Assembly: GCA_034667465.1 (NCBI GenBank)
Contig: JAXDJV010000013.1
Coordinates: 124,001 to 188,000, forward strand
Source: JAOBAU01 sp034667465
Lineage (GTDB): Bacteria > Acidobacteriota > Thermoanaerobaculia > Gp7-AA8
Direction: 5' to 3'
DNA: 64,000 bases
Shown here: piece by piece, positions 33,032 to 42,657 of the stretch
How positions within the stretch are numbered: the first letter of the stretch is position 1
Layout: the number at the start of each line of letters is the position of its first letter
Notes under the pieces: model-generated
Database searches by the model: none
What the model saw: only the letters and a program-made list of their open reading frames with translations
Told to the model about the DNA's origin: nothing
Position numbers and translations under genes: made by a program

Positions 33032-34257
33032 GTCCGCTCGGCGGCGACCGCTTCGACCGGCTCGAGCTGCCAGCGATGCTTCACGGCGAGCAGGCCGATC
33101 TCGTAGCGATCGCCGGTCATCGAGAACGCCGGCCGGAGATCGCGGCGATCGAAGACCGTCATCGCATTCTCGTCGCCGACGAACGCGATGATCGAGTAAT
33201 CGCCGCGCAGCAGCGGCACGTCGCGCAATTGCACGACGAGGTCGTAATCGTTGCGGCCGGAAAGCGGCGCGAGCGAATCGGCGTGCGTCCCGACCGCGAA
33301 GCACTGCAGATCATCCGCCGAACGATGAATACCAACGATGAGATGCAGCGGCTGCTCAGCAGCCTCGGAACGCACTCGGATGCGTACGTGAATGTCGTCG
33401 CCGCGATCGAAGCGATCGCGCGGGCGTCCTGTGGGATCGCAAACAGTGATTTCCGTGAAGCGGGCCGGCGCCGCGACGCGCTCCGGCACAGGCTCCCCTT
33501 CGCTCGCCGGATGCTCGCGATCGCGCTGCAGGAGAAACGTCTCGTACTCATGCACGACGTCGAGCGCGGGACCACAGCGAACGACCGTTCCGTGATCGAG
33601 CCAGAGCGCGCGGCGGCAAATCGAAGAGATGTAGTAGAGCGCGTGCGAGCAGAAGAGAATCGTCTTCCCCGCTTCCTGGAACTCGCGAATCTTGTCGACG
33701 CACTTCTTCTGGAAGTGACCGTCACCGACTGCCAGCGCTTCATCGATGATGAGGATGTCGGGATCGACGTTCACCGCGACGGAGAACGCGAGGCGCATGT
33801 ACATGCCGGAGGAGTACGTTTTCACCGGACGATCGAGAAACGTTCCGAGCTCCGAAAACTCGAGGATCGACGGGAGCTTTTTTCGAATCTCAGCGGGAGA
33901 AAGCCCCAGGATTGCGGCGTTGAGCGCGGCGTTATCGCGGCCGCTGAACTCGGGATGGAAACCGGTGCCGAGCTCGAGGATCGACGCGATGCTGCCGCGC
34001 GTTTCGAGCGCGCCGCTGCTCGGACCTGTGACATTGCACAGGAGCTTGAGCAGCGTGCTTTTACCGGCGCCGTTCTGCCCGATGATGCCGATCGTCTCGC
34101 CGCGCTCAACTTCGAACGAAACGTCCTGCAGCGCCGGAAAAACCGTGTGGCGCGCTCTTCCGGTGACGATCTCGAGGAGGCGGTCGAGCGGTCGCGGATA
34201 AATGTCGTAGTGCTTCGTCAGCTCGACGGCACGGACAGCAAAGTCCATCGCCGACAT
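33028..34257 (-). CDS. wzt: Polysaccharide ABC exporter ATPase (Wzt-type) with C-terminal substrate domain
   Basis: 409 residues. Walker A GQNGAGKST, signature YSSGMYMRLAF, Walker B ILIIDEALAVGD and switch His CSHALYY are present in residues 1-240. Residues about 265-405 form a beta-sandwich (FTEITVCDPTGRPRDRFD onward) like the carbohydrate-binding domain of O-antigen Wzt proteins, which recognises the chain end before export. The partner permease is not adjacent but at 42658-43413. Likely exports an undecaprenyl- or lipid-linked glycan built by the neighbouring glycosyltransferases. ATG 34248 is an alternative start. Confidence 0.92.
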   Translation of the reverse strand: MSAMDFAVRAVELTKHYDIYPRPLDRLLEIVTGRARHTVFPALQDVSFEVERGETIGIIGQNGAGKSTLLKLLCNVTGPSSGALETRGSIASILELGTGFHPEFSGRDNAALNAAILGLSPAEIRKKLPSILEFSELGTFLDRPVKTYSSGMYMRLAFSVAVNVDPDILIIDEALAVGDGHFQKKCVDKIREFQEAGKTILFCSHALYYISSICRRALWLDHGTVVRCGPALDVVHEYETFLLQRDREHPASEGEPVPERVAAPARFTEITVCDPTGRPRDRFDRGDDIHVRIRVRSEAAEQPLHLIVGIHRSADDLQCFAVGTHADSLAPLSGRNDYDLVVQLRDVPLLRGDYSIIAFVGDENAMTVFDRRDLRPAFSMTGDRYEIGLLAVKHRWQLEPVEAVAAERT

Positions 34258-34299
34258 TCTACGGGCTTCCTTCGGGCACCGTCCAAACGGCTGCGCCGC

Positions 34300-34329
34300 A
34301 AAAAAAAGCGGCGGGCCGAAGCCCGCCGC
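34300..34329 (-). terminator. Rho-independent terminator after the PKD-protein gene
   Basis: On the minus strand GCGGCGGGC-TTCG-GCCCGCCGC is followed by eight T. It lies between the PKD-protein gene and wzt, so transcription coming from upstream is at least partly stopped there. Confidence 0.88.
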
Positions 34330-34355
34330 TCTGGTTCGTTGCGTGAAAGTCCGGA

Positions 34356-37300
34356 TCAGTGTGCCGCTCGACGCGTGCGCGTCACGAGACCGATCGTGTG
34401 ATCGGCCTGTGCGAGCGCGCCGCTTCCGTCTTCAACGTGCAGCGTGATCGTGTGCGGACCAGGGCTGCTGTAGATATGCGACTGCGGCGACGGAGTCGAG
34501 CTGTTGACGGTCTGGGTTCCGGAGTTGTCGCCGAAATCCCAAATCCACCTCGTAACGATGCCGTCGTGATCGACGATCGGCGTGAAGATGTAGCCGTTCG
34601 TCACGCCGGTAATCGGCGAAATGGTGAAGTCGACATGAACGGTCACTCCGGTCCCGAGACCGAAGACCTGCACCGGCGACGTCAAATCGAGCGTGTTCGC
34701 TCCATTGTTCACCGTCGCTTTGACCGTATACGAACGCTCCGCGTTGAACCTGTGCTGCACGGTGCGACCGGTTGCGGTCGTGCCATCGCCGAAGTCCCAC
34801 GAGAACGTGTGCGTGGCACAGGCGAGGTTGTAATTGGAGATGTCGACGTTGAACGACACGAGCTCACCGGTCTGGCAGCGGCTCGTCGGGGACGCCTGGC
34901 TGCAGGTACCGCTTGCGTTGCTATAAACGATGAACAGCTTGTTGGCCGTCATCTCGCCGCAATTGCCTGGATTTCCGCTGCCGACCTTGACCGGCGTCGA
35001 AACGGTGACCGACTGCGTCGGACTATTGATCGTCACTGATGCGGTGTAGTTGCCCGCCGCTGCGTATTGATGGACCGGAGTGGCGCCCGTTCCAGTGCCG
35101 CCATCGCCGTAGCTCCAGCTGTAGGTATGAGTCGCGCAGCTGAAGAGATACGAAGAGGAGCCGGCGCTGAAGCTCACCGACTCGCCGGTCGTGCAGGATG
35201 CTGTCGGATTGCCCGACGAGCAACCGCTGGCGACTCCCGAGTACTGCGCGTAGATGTTCGACGTAGTCATCGTGCCGCACACTCCACCGCCGCCGCCGCC
35301 CACTGTGACAGGCGCTGTGGCGGTAAACGTCTGCGAACCGTTTCGGATCGTCACTGAGACGTTGTACGTGCCGCCGGCCGTGTACTTGTGCGTCGTGCTG
35401 AGGCCGGTGCCCGTTCCGCCGTCACCGAAGCTCCAGCTGAACGTGTGACTCGCGCACGTGAAGGCATATCCGGATGGAGAGGCGTTGAAGGAAACGGTTT
35501 CGGCCGTACTGCAGGGCGCCGTGCTGACATAGCTGCAGTTCGACTGCGGGCCGGTGAACACGATGAAGATGTTGTTGTTCGACATCGTCTCGCATGCGCC
35601 CGGTGGTGGTGGCGGCGGAGGCGGAGGCGGAGGTGGCGCGCCGACCGTCACGTTCGCTGTCAGGGTAACGGACTGCGAACCGTTGCTGACGACAACGCTC
35701 ACACTGTAAGTACCGCCGGCATTGAACGACTTCGAGGCCGCCTTCGTCGACGCATGCGACCCGTCGGGGAACGTCCAGTTATAGGTGTGCGGCGCACACG
35801 TCACAAAGTAGTTATAGAACTCGACGTTGAAGCCGACGTTCTCGCCGGGCGAGCATGTACCGGAGTTTGCGTTGCAGCCGGTCGACGGGCCGGAGTAGGA
35901 GATGTACGCCGTGGTACCGGGAATCATGTCACCGCAGAGCGAGCCCGCCGAAGTCACAGTGACCGACTTCGTCACCGTCTTGCTGAAGCCAAGCGCGTTG
36001 GTGACGGTGAGACTGACGGTGTACGGGCCGACCGCCGTAAAGGTCGGAGACCATGTCTTCGTGTTGCTGTTGGCGGCGGTAACGGTGCCCGCCGGCGTTG
36101 CGGACCAGGCATACGTCCAGCCGTCCGCAGCCTGATCGACGTTCGTTGCCGACGTCGCGGTGAAGACGCAGGGCGGTCCGCCCGCGGTGCAATCGCCGGT
36201 GATCGCCGGGTCAGGACCATTGAGCGGCGCCGTGTCGAACGAGCTCGTCTCGAACGAGAGGCCGGCGCAGGAACCGACGAGCAGCGTCGGTGAGGTGATA
36301 GTCAGACGACCATGAATACCGATTCCGCCAAACGACGTCTTGGGTACGTTCCATGCCGGAATTGCAGTGACGGCCGCAGTTCCTGTCGGTCCTGCAAGCA
36401 ACACCGCGTTGGCGCTGCTCATCAGTTCCCATTTGTACGTCAGCGCCGCCGCCGGTGCAGACGAAAGCGCGCCGGTATTGTCCGTCGCTCGCGAGTTGCT
36501 CGTGAACGTGACGTTCGTTGTGTCCGACGTCACTGCAACCGACGCCGCGAACGGACGTACTGAATAGCCGAAGTCGGAACCGCTGCCGTGAATGCCGACG
36601 GCGAAATCAGCGCCATTACGGGCGGTAATGCCCGAGCCAGTGCCGCTGTACGGACCGTAGTGCGCATCGAAGCTGAGATTGTGATGTGCGGCGCAAACGC
36701 CGACCTGCGGAGTCTCGCTCGGCGTGCCGCGCGTCTCGACTCCATCAATAACCCACGTTGCGTAATGGCTCTGGATCGTACCGTCGGAGGCGTCGAAGAA
36801 CGTATCTCCAACGACGATCGGCAGCGACGAATTAGCCGCCGGTGCAGTGACGAGCGTAGTAAATCCGGTAAGGCCGAAACGCGGTACCGGAGACTTCAAT
36901 TGAAGGGTCGTTGAGCCGACTACAGTGCTGTCGCTGGTGCTGGTAGCCGTCACGGTGCGTAAAGCGGTACCGGTCGCGACCGAATCACCGGAGTACTGGT
37001 GTGTGACAGGGGTGGTGCCGGTGAAGCTCGGGAAAATATTCGGATCGACGAGCGCAAGCGGATTTCCGAAATTCCACTGAATCGGAATTGACGCTGTAGA
37101 CCCTGTTCCCGTTGCAGTGAACGTCACAGCATCGCCGTACACGGGCGCCGTTCCGGCGCTGGCCGGCGTATGTGGATTCGGGGTTCCGCTGCGACCGGTG
37201 ACAGTGGCTGTAATGCTGTCGGTACCGGTGATCTCATATACGTCGCCGATACCCTTCGCGCAGACGATCAGATAGTCCTTGCCGCCCTGCCTGATGACCA

Positions 37301-38672
37301 TGCCGTCCCGGATATTCGTATAAGACGGATAAACGTAGCCGGTGGGCGGATTCGAATAAAAGGCGCGAATATAGGATCTGGTCTGGCTGCCGCTGAGCGG
37401 CTGGACAGCTCCGTCGTAATACGGCGCCATGACCAGTTCGACCGGCTTGGTACCCTGCAATTTGAGAATGCGTGAATCCCAGCCACCGGACGTCGAGGTG
37501 CCCGAGACAACGAGATAACCGGCGCCGTAGTGAAGCTGGACTGCAGAGATGCCGGTAGGGACTGAGTATTGTGCGGACTGAACAAAGGTATTTCCCGACG
37601 GGGAAAAGACCGTGAACACCATGTTCGCTCCGCTGTTGCCGGAGAGCGCGTAGAAGTTCGTTCCGTCCGAAGTCACTTCATTGAAAGCGGAACCATCGGA
37701 GGCCTTCCGCGCAGGAACCAGCGCGGAGCCACCCCCGGCGAGCGCGGTACCGTCCCAAATGGACAGGTAGCCGTCGTCGGTAAGATAGGCAATTTTGGTT
37801 GCTGTGGAATCGTGCACAGCGGTGTACAGATTCTGCCCCGCGCGCAGTACCGCCGGCGTCGGATTGGACCGGTTGCTGACGTCATAAAGCTTCGTGCTTC
37901 CCTTGCGGTCGCTCACGAGCGCGTAATACTGCGTGGGGCTGCTCTTGAAGCCGGCGATGTAGGTGGGACCGGTCATGCCGGTCTGCTGCGTCATGCTCGT
38001 CATCAGTGAGCCGTCGGCGCCGCCCGGATCCTTCGCAATGCCCCAGCCGAAGATCTCGTACGCCATATAGACGTATTTCTGATCGTCCACATACACGCCG
38101 AAAAGACGATCCTGGCCGTCAGCAACCTGGAGATTCCAGCAGGCATCCTGATGGCCGGAGGAGGAGCAGCTGATCGATGTCCATTCCGGATAAAACCACG
38201 TATCAAACTGCAGCAGGTCTTCGTATGGCGCCGTCTTGCGGCAACAGCTCGCCACCGCACCGCCGGAATTGGGGGGACTCGTCGGAATGCCGCCGGCGGT
38301 GATCATGCCGGTGCCGGAATTCAGCCGCCCGATGAAACTCGCCGCGTCATAGGCCATGACGCCTGCGCCGATTTTGAAATAGAGCCGCGTCCCATCCTGC
38401 GACAGCTGTACGGAGTCGGCGCGTGCGGTCCGGTAGTACGCCTGGAAGTCGGTGGTGCTGCTCGAGTCGAGGAAACGCCCCGTGAACTTCGAGATCGGCG
38501 CCGAGTATCCGACGGCCGGCTTGTTCTTGAGCGACCCGAGACAGCCGGAGCAGGTCGCGAGGGTATTCGGCGTCTTCGCGGGCATCGCCCAACCCTGCGC
38601 GAACACCGAAGCTGAGGTCATCAGCAGCACTGCGCAGATGACGAATAGGACTCGGCTGTAGCGTTGGTTCAC
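34356..38672 (-). CDS. Giant secreted protein with PKD repeats and four-cysteine repeat units
   Basis: 1438 residues from GTG 38672, preceded by AAGGGGGGAGAT; an upstream ATG (38705) gives a worse signal peptide. The signal peptide ends near ASVFAQG. Residues about 20-500 are a WD/propeller-like region with many short strands. PKD and Ig-like domains follow, including four consecutive units of about 100 residues, each with four cysteines and the PKD core (FSWSFGDGG, YSWSYGDGG, FSWDFGDGT, YNWTFPDGS) at about 35936-34670. A run of 12 prolines separates units one and two. A final PKD domain ends the protein. Likely cell-surface or adhesive; no enzyme motif. Confidence 0.85.
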   Translation of the reverse strand: MNQRYSRVLFVICAVLLMTSASVFAQGWAMPAKTPNTLATCSGCLGSLKNKPAVGYSAPISKFTGRFLDSSSTTDFQAYYRTARADSVQLSQDGTRLYFKIGAGVMAYDAASFIGRLNSGTGMITAGGIPTSPPNSGGAVASCCRKTAPYEDLLQFDTWFYPEWTSISCSSSGHQDACWNLQVADGQDRLFGVYVDDQKYVYMAYEIFGWGIAKDPGGADGSLMTSMTQQTGMTGPTYIAGFKSSPTQYYALVSDRKGSTKLYDVSNRSNPTPAVLRAGQNLYTAVHDSTATKIAYLTDDGYLSIWDGTALAGGGSALVPARKASDGSAFNEVTSDGTNFYALSGNSGANMVFTVFSPSGNTFVQSAQYSVPTGISAVQLHYGAGYLVVSGTSTSGGWDSRILKLQGTKPVELVMAPYYDGAVQPLSGSQTRSYIRAFYSNPPTGYVYPSYTNIRDGMVIRQGGKDYLIVCAKGIGDVYEITGTDSITATVTGRSGTPNPHTPASAGTAPVYGDAVTFTATGTGSTASIPIQWNFGNPLALVDPNIFPSFTGTTPVTHQYSGDSVATGTALRTVTATSTSDSTVVGSTTLQLKSPVPRFGLTGFTTLVTAPAANSSLPIVVGDTFFDASDGTIQSHYATWVIDGVETRGTPSETPQVGVCAAHHNLSFDAHYGPYSGTGSGITARNGADFAVGIHGSGSDFGYSVRPFAASVAVTSDTTNVTFTSNSRATDNTGALSSAPAAALTYKWELMSSANAVLLAGPTGTAAVTAIPAWNVPKTSFGGIGIHGRLTITSPTLLVGSCAGLSFETSSFDTAPLNGPDPAITGDCTAGGPPCVFTATSATNVDQAADGWTYAWSATPAGTVTAANSNTKTWSPTFTAVGPYTVSLTVTNALGFSKTVTKSVTVTSAGSLCGDMIPGTTAYISYSGPSTGCNANSGTCSPGENVGFNVEFYNYFVTCAPHTYNWTFPDGSHASTKAASKSFNAGGTYSVSVVVSNGSQSVTLTANVTVGAPPPPPPPPPPPPGACETMSNNNIFIVFTGPQSNCSYVSTAPCSTAETVSFNASPSGYAFTCASHTFSWSFGDGGTGTGLSTTHKYTAGGTYNVSVTIRNGSQTFTATAPVTVGGGGGGVCGTMTTSNIYAQYSGVASGCSSGNPTASCTTGESVSFSAGSSSYLFSCATHTYSWSYGDGGTGTGATPVHQYAAAGNYTASVTINSPTQSVTVSTPVKVGSGNPGNCGEMTANKLFIVYSNASGTCSQASPTSRCQTGELVSFNVDISNYNLACATHTFSWDFGDGTTATGRTVQHRFNAERSYTVKATVNNGANTLDLTSPVQVFGLGTGVTVHVDFTISPITGVTNGYIFTPIVDHDGIVTRWIWDFGDNSGTQTVNSSTPSPQSHIYSSPGPHTITLHVEDGSGALAQADHTIGLVTRTRRAAH

Positions 38673-38812
38673 ATCTCCCCCCTTGGGCATCACTCTATTT
38701 CTCATGCTGCGGACCGGCCGCGAGCGGGACGGAATGGCAGACGTTCATCGACATCAGGCAAGAATTGGAAGTTATTGTACCAAATCAGAACCGGATTGGA
38801 AGAGACGACATC

Positions 38813-38848
38813 AAAAAAGAAAAGGCGGGCCGGAGATTCCGGCCCGCC
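38813..38848 (-). terminator. Rho-independent terminator after the 521-residue secreted protein gene
   Basis: Minus-strand GGCGGGCCGG-AATCT-CCGGCCCGCC followed by TTTTCTTTTTT, located 30 bases after the stop. The 205-base gap to the PKD gene start otherwise contains AT-rich sequence that could hold its promoter; no clear hexamer pair was assigned. Confidence 0.88.
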
Positions 38849-38877
38849 CTTTCAGGCTACTGCGATTTGAGACGAGA

Positions 38878-40443
38878 TTACGGGGTGGTGTTGGTTCCGA
38901 TGTACGGAGCGACACCCGGCGTGCAGCCAGCCACGTTCGGCGGGCAAACCGGAGTACCACCGGCCGGTCCGATCGTCGAGCCAGCGGCCGGAGACGGCGA
39001 GCAGCCGTTGCCGAGCCACGCGGCGTCGAAGTCAACCGAGTAACGGCCTTCTGCGAACATCGAGACGATGACCCAGTTCTGGCTCTGGCGGGTTCCGATC
39101 GTGGTGCTGGTGGCCGGACCGCTGAAGCCTGCGCGCTGGGAGCTGTAGTTGAGCGAACCGAGGTTGTTGAGGTTCAGGTACATCCAGCCGGCGATGTCGG
39201 CAGTGCCCGAGTTCTGCGGGAACAGCGACGACGACGTCAGAACGGCCTGGGTCTCAGCAGTACCCGGCTGGCCCGGAGGCGGCGGCGAGATAACGACGCC
39301 GGTGCCCGGGATGAACGAGTTCTCGTGCTCGTCGAAGCGAACCACTTCCGCGATCGGAAGGTTCGAGTTCGCTGCGAAGGTGCTGCAGGTGAGGCTGGCG
39401 CCGGTCACGCCTTCACGCCACATCTTGTAGCGAGTCGTGAAGTCGCCCGTTCCACCCTGGATGTAGCGGGCGGCAAAGGTCGACGGCAGCGGCTGGCGAC
39501 GATCGATCGTGCGCAGCGCAAGCGGCGCAGCGGTGTAACGATCGTAGAACGTGTACGGCAGGTTGGTGATGGACGGCGCCGGGATGGAGCCAGCCGGACC
39601 ACCCTCGGGGATGGCGCGGATGTGAACCATCGGGTTGCCACCGGCATAGTTACCAGTGGTGGCGTTCGGGTTGATGTCCTGATAGTCGCCGATCAGAACG
39701 TTGTCGAACAGGATTTCCGTCGAGAAGTACGACGAAGTGGTCGGCAGCGAGGTCGAGCAGGTCGCCGCGACGTCCATCGTGATGTAACCGATGGCGTTCG
39801 TGTGCGTGCCGCCGACGCGGGTCGCGCCGCAACCGCTGTAGAGACCGGTCGTCAGAGCCGTGCGGAGGTCCGCAAGGTTCGTCGGAGGAATGTTGCCCGG
39901 GAGCAGACCTGCCGCGCAGCGCGAAGCCGCCGTCGGGAGGAAGTTCGGGTTCGCGGTGTTCGCGAGCGGATTCGAACCTGCCGTGGCAACGAAATCCGGA
40001 GCGTCGACATCAATCGAGGTTCCCGGCGGCGTGCCCGGCGCGATGATGCCGCGGTTGAGCATGTCGTACAGGTTGATCGACTGAACGTCATAGCCGGTCA
40101 GGAAGATGTTGAAGTCGAGGATCGGGAACGACCAGTCGGTCCAAACCGTGACGTGTGCGATCTGCGGCACGCGGCTCGTGTTGGTGATCGTGAAAAGGGT
40201 CGTACGCGCCGTCGACTGCGGCGAGGTGAAATCGACCTCGAAGTACGGAAGCAACAGCGTAGCGGCCGGCGCAACACTGATGTCGCACGAGTCGTCGTTG
40301 TTGGTCGTGCTCGGGCCGAAAGCCGCGCCGCCGACGCCAAACTGGAACGTGGCGTTCGGGGTAAGCGACTTCGGGTGTGCCGCGAAAGCCGAACCCGCCA
40401 TCAGGAGGGTGGCCATCATGGCCAGAACCAATAGTTTCTTCAT
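38878..40443 (-). CDS. Secreted protein of unknown function, probably abundant
   Basis: 521 residues with a clear signal peptide (MKKLLVLAMMATLLMAGSAFAA). The mature part is acidic to neutral, rich in Thr, Asn, Pro and Gly, with few Lys and scattered Cys pairs (DDSCDIS, SGCGATR, ATCSTSL). No recognised domain. It has its own promoter (40564-40592), a 114-base leader, a GGAGAT ribosome site and a strong terminator, so it is a single-gene unit. Composition and isolation suggest a structural surface or matrix protein, but no direct evidence. Located between the PKD protein and the FG-GAP protein. Confidence 0.75.
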   Translation of the reverse strand: MKKLLVLAMMATLLMAGSAFAAHPKSLTPNATFQFGVGGAAFGPSTTNNDDSCDISVAPAATLLLPYFEVDFTSPQSTARTTLFTITNTSRVPQIAHVTVWTDWSFPILDFNIFLTGYDVQSINLYDMLNRGIIAPGTPPGTSIDVDAPDFVATAGSNPLANTANPNFLPTAASRCAAGLLPGNIPPTNLADLRTALTTGLYSGCGATRVGGTHTNAIGYITMDVAATCSTSLPTTSSYFSTEILFDNVLIGDYQDINPNATTGNYAGGNPMVHIRAIPEGGPAGSIPAPSITNLPYTFYDRYTAAPLALRTIDRRQPLPSTFAARYIQGGTGDFTTRYKMWREGVTGASLTCSTFAANSNLPIAEVVRFDEHENSFIPGTGVVISPPPPGQPGTAETQAVLTSSSLFPQNSGTADIAGWMYLNLNNLGSLNYSSQRAGFSGPATSTTIGTRQSQNWVIVSMFAEGRYSVDFDAAWLGNGCSPSPAAGSTIGPAGGTPVCPPNVAGCTPGVAPYIGTNTTP

Positions 40444-40563
40444 GTTTATCTCCTACACATCGTTGATTGAACTCTTCTTTGTTCGGTCACGCGTCACCCT
40501 CTCTCGACGATACGATCACCTCCCGCGCCGTTTTTTAAAACTTTCAGCGAATCTGTTTCGCCA

Positions 40564-40592
40564 AAAGTAAGACCAATGATTCGAGAAGTCAA
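40564..40592 (-). promoter_or_regulatory. Sigma-70-type promoter TTGACT-17-TACTTT
   Basis: On the minus strand TTGACT (40592-40587), a 17-base spacer and TACTTT (40569-40564). The predicted start site near 40557 gives a leader of about 114 bases before the 521-residue secreted protein. It is one of the few complete -35/-10 pairs in the window. Confidence 0.6.
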
Positions 40593-40801
40593 TACGCGGA
40601 TGGCACTTTTATGGGATTACGCCATACGGTACCGGGGAAAAAGTGGGCGGATTATACCCGAAAGCCTCGCTCTGGCAACCACCAATCGCGTCGGCCCGTC
40701 CTCTTCGTCACACCCGCAACTCCCTGTTGCGCGTGCGTTTCCGCGTCTCCGCCTTCAACGCGGATACCAACTTTGTCACCCTGCGGATGACCACGCCACG
40801 C
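40593..40801. other. Intergenic stretch without recognised gene
   Basis: Together with the leader this makes a 414-base gap between the FG-GAP gene stop and the 521-residue secreted protein start. The base composition is less GC rich than in genes. No conserved ORF, tRNA or riboswitch-like structure was recognised. Confidence 0.5.
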
Positions 40802-40835
40802 AAAAAAAAGGCTCCCCGCGTTACGGAGAGCCTTC
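40802..40835 (-). terminator. Rho-independent terminator after the FG-GAP protein gene
   Basis: Minus-strand AAGGCTCTCCG-TAA-CGCGGGGAGCCTT followed by TTTTTT. It lies 23 bases after the stop at 40858 and closes the permease plus FG-GAP transcript. Confidence 0.85.
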
Positions 40836-40857
40836 CATCACAGCATTCTGACTCGAC

Positions 40858-42624
40858 TTATTTCGTCGCAGCCGTCGCCGGACCGGTGCCGCGGTTGAGA
40901 TAGACGTGGATCGATCCGTCGCGCGACGCGAACGCGCCCTTGCCCGACGCCTCGTACATCACGATGATGTCCGGACGTTTGTCGCCGTTCACGTCCGCAA
41001 CCCGCAGGTCGTAGTTCGTGTTCGGATCGAGCTTCAGTCCTTCGATCTTTCCACGCGCGAATCCGCCCTTCCCGTCTCCGAGAAGCATGACGCCTTCGCG
41101 CGGGTCGTAGCGCGTGTACATGATGTCCGCATTGCCGTCGCCGTCGAAGTCGGCCGTCGCGACACCCATCAGACCGCGCGGGCTCGCCCATCGCGTGATC
41201 GGAGTCCGCTTCGCTTTACCGTCGACGAACGAAATGCGGTCGATTCCGACGACAGTCTTCGTCGGCGGCTCCGGCACGGTGCGCGGATTCAAATCGGTCG
41301 GCCAGAAGCGCGCGAACGAAACGGCGATCTCGTCCGCCTTCGCGTTCTTCGCGAACCGCCCAACCGCGCTCGCGAAGTAATACGAGAGGTACGGCACGAC
41401 CCACGAGTCTTTCCCGTTCACGACCGGGCTCCACTTGCGCAGACCCTTGCTGACCCAGATCGTCTCCGAAGAGTTGAAGAAAATGCTGGCCGACGCGAAG
41501 TCGGGATACGTGTCGTTGTTGAAGTTGCCGACGGACAGCCAGTCACCGCCGAAGCGGCTCGCCGGATCGGCGACGTTGATCCCTTCCCAGCGCGCACCCT
41601 TGTCGCGATTCAGATATGCGCGGATGCGGCCGTAGTTCGGATCTTCCGGCCGCTGCACGGCGGTCGGACCTTCGGTGACGGCGACGACGTCCGGCCAGCC
41701 GTCGCGATCGACGTCGGTGACGATGACGCGGCGCGTGCCGAAGTCATGCGGAATGGTGGTGACGTCGGTGAACGTCCCCTTTCCATCGCCAAGGAAAACG
41801 TAGACGCCGGTGAGGTGAACGCCGAACGCCAGATCCATCTTGCCGTCTTTGTTGAAGTCCGCTGCGACGACGCTGCCGTAGTCGAGTCCATGCGGCCATT
41901 TCGCCGGCCACACTTTCCACTTGCCGGTTCCGTCGCCGAGGAAGATGACCGGCACGTTGCCGCCGGCGCGCTCAGGCGGCGCGATGAGATCGAGGAACCC
42001 GTCGCCGTTCATGTCGGCCACGGCCATCGAGTTGCGCCACGATCCGTTCTTCGGCAAGCCCTCGGACGAATCTTCGAAGCGGATGACGGTGTCGCTCGGC
42101 GGCGGCGTCAGCTCCGAGAACTCGGAACGAATCGCCTGGAAGAACCTGATGTCTTCCTCGCCGAACTTGCGGTAGCCCGCGGCCTCGGCTTCTTCAGCGA
42201 CCTTCTCGGGTGATGCCTCTTCTTTCGGCTCATCGACCCAGGCCCACACGTACTTCGCGTCCTGCCGATAGAGCTCGCGGTAGACGTTGATGAAGCCGAA
42301 CGGACGAACGTAACCCTCGTCGCCACCTTCGTAGACGGTCCAGCGGCGATCGTACCGTTCGATGTGCTGCCACTTGCCGAAGCGGAAAAACTTCTTCGAC
42401 GGGTCGGGGTTCGGGCCGGGATCTTCGGCAAGGCCGATGCGCGCCTTCCGCTGCTCGGGCGTTTCCGGCTTGATGAACTCCAGCGGACCGCCGGCATCGT
42501 CGGGGACTTTCGCCGCCTGGGCAGCGGGCTGAGGAGCCGGCGCCGGCTTCGCCTCCTGCGTCTGTGCCGGAACCGATGAAGCGGTTGCCAGGCAGAGAGC
42601 AATCATCAACTTCCTGTAGAGCAT
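40858..42624 (-). CDS. Secreted FG-GAP/VCBS repeat protein
   Basis: 588 residues with a signal peptide (to about SSVPAQ), a Pro/Ala linker, a conserved-looking region (residues 40-190, many Trp/Tyr/Arg) and then at least six FG-GAP-type units with calcium loops of the DxNxDGxxD kind (ADMNGDGFLDL, ADFNKDGKMDL, TDVDRDGWPDV, ADFDGDGNADI, ADVNGDKRPDI). Such repeats form a beta-propeller, often for surface recognition. It starts 33 bases after the permease gene and is probably cotranscribed with it. Confidence 0.88.
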   Translation of the reverse strand: MLYRKLMIALCLATASSVPAQTQEAKPAPAPQPAAQAAKVPDDAGGPLEFIKPETPEQRKARIGLAEDPGPNPDPSKKFFRFGKWQHIERYDRRWTVYEGGDEGYVRPFGFINVYRELYRQDAKYVWAWVDEPKEEASPEKVAEEAEAAGYRKFGEEDIRFFQAIRSEFSELTPPPSDTVIRFEDSSEGLPKNGSWRNSMAVADMNGDGFLDLIAPPERAGGNVPVIFLGDGTGKWKVWPAKWPHGLDYGSVVAADFNKDGKMDLAFGVHLTGVYVFLGDGKGTFTDVTTIPHDFGTRRVIVTDVDRDGWPDVVAVTEGPTAVQRPEDPNYGRIRAYLNRDKGARWEGINVADPASRFGGDWLSVGNFNNDTYPDFASASIFFNSSETIWVSKGLRKWSPVVNGKDSWVVPYLSYYFASAVGRFAKNAKADEIAVSFARFWPTDLNPRTVPEPPTKTVVGIDRISFVDGKAKRTPITRWASPRGLMGVATADFDGDGNADIMYTRYDPREGVMLLGDGKGGFARGKIEGLKLDPNTNYDLRVADVNGDKRPDIIVMYEASGKGAFASRDGSIHVYLNRGTGPATAATK

Positions 42625-42657
42625 TCTTCTCTCCTTGAAAAATTCGGGGTCGCGAGC

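Noticed and set aside
38683..40434. 583-codon plus-strand open frame
   Set aside because: Antisense to the secreted 521-residue protein, which has its own promoter, signal peptide and terminator.
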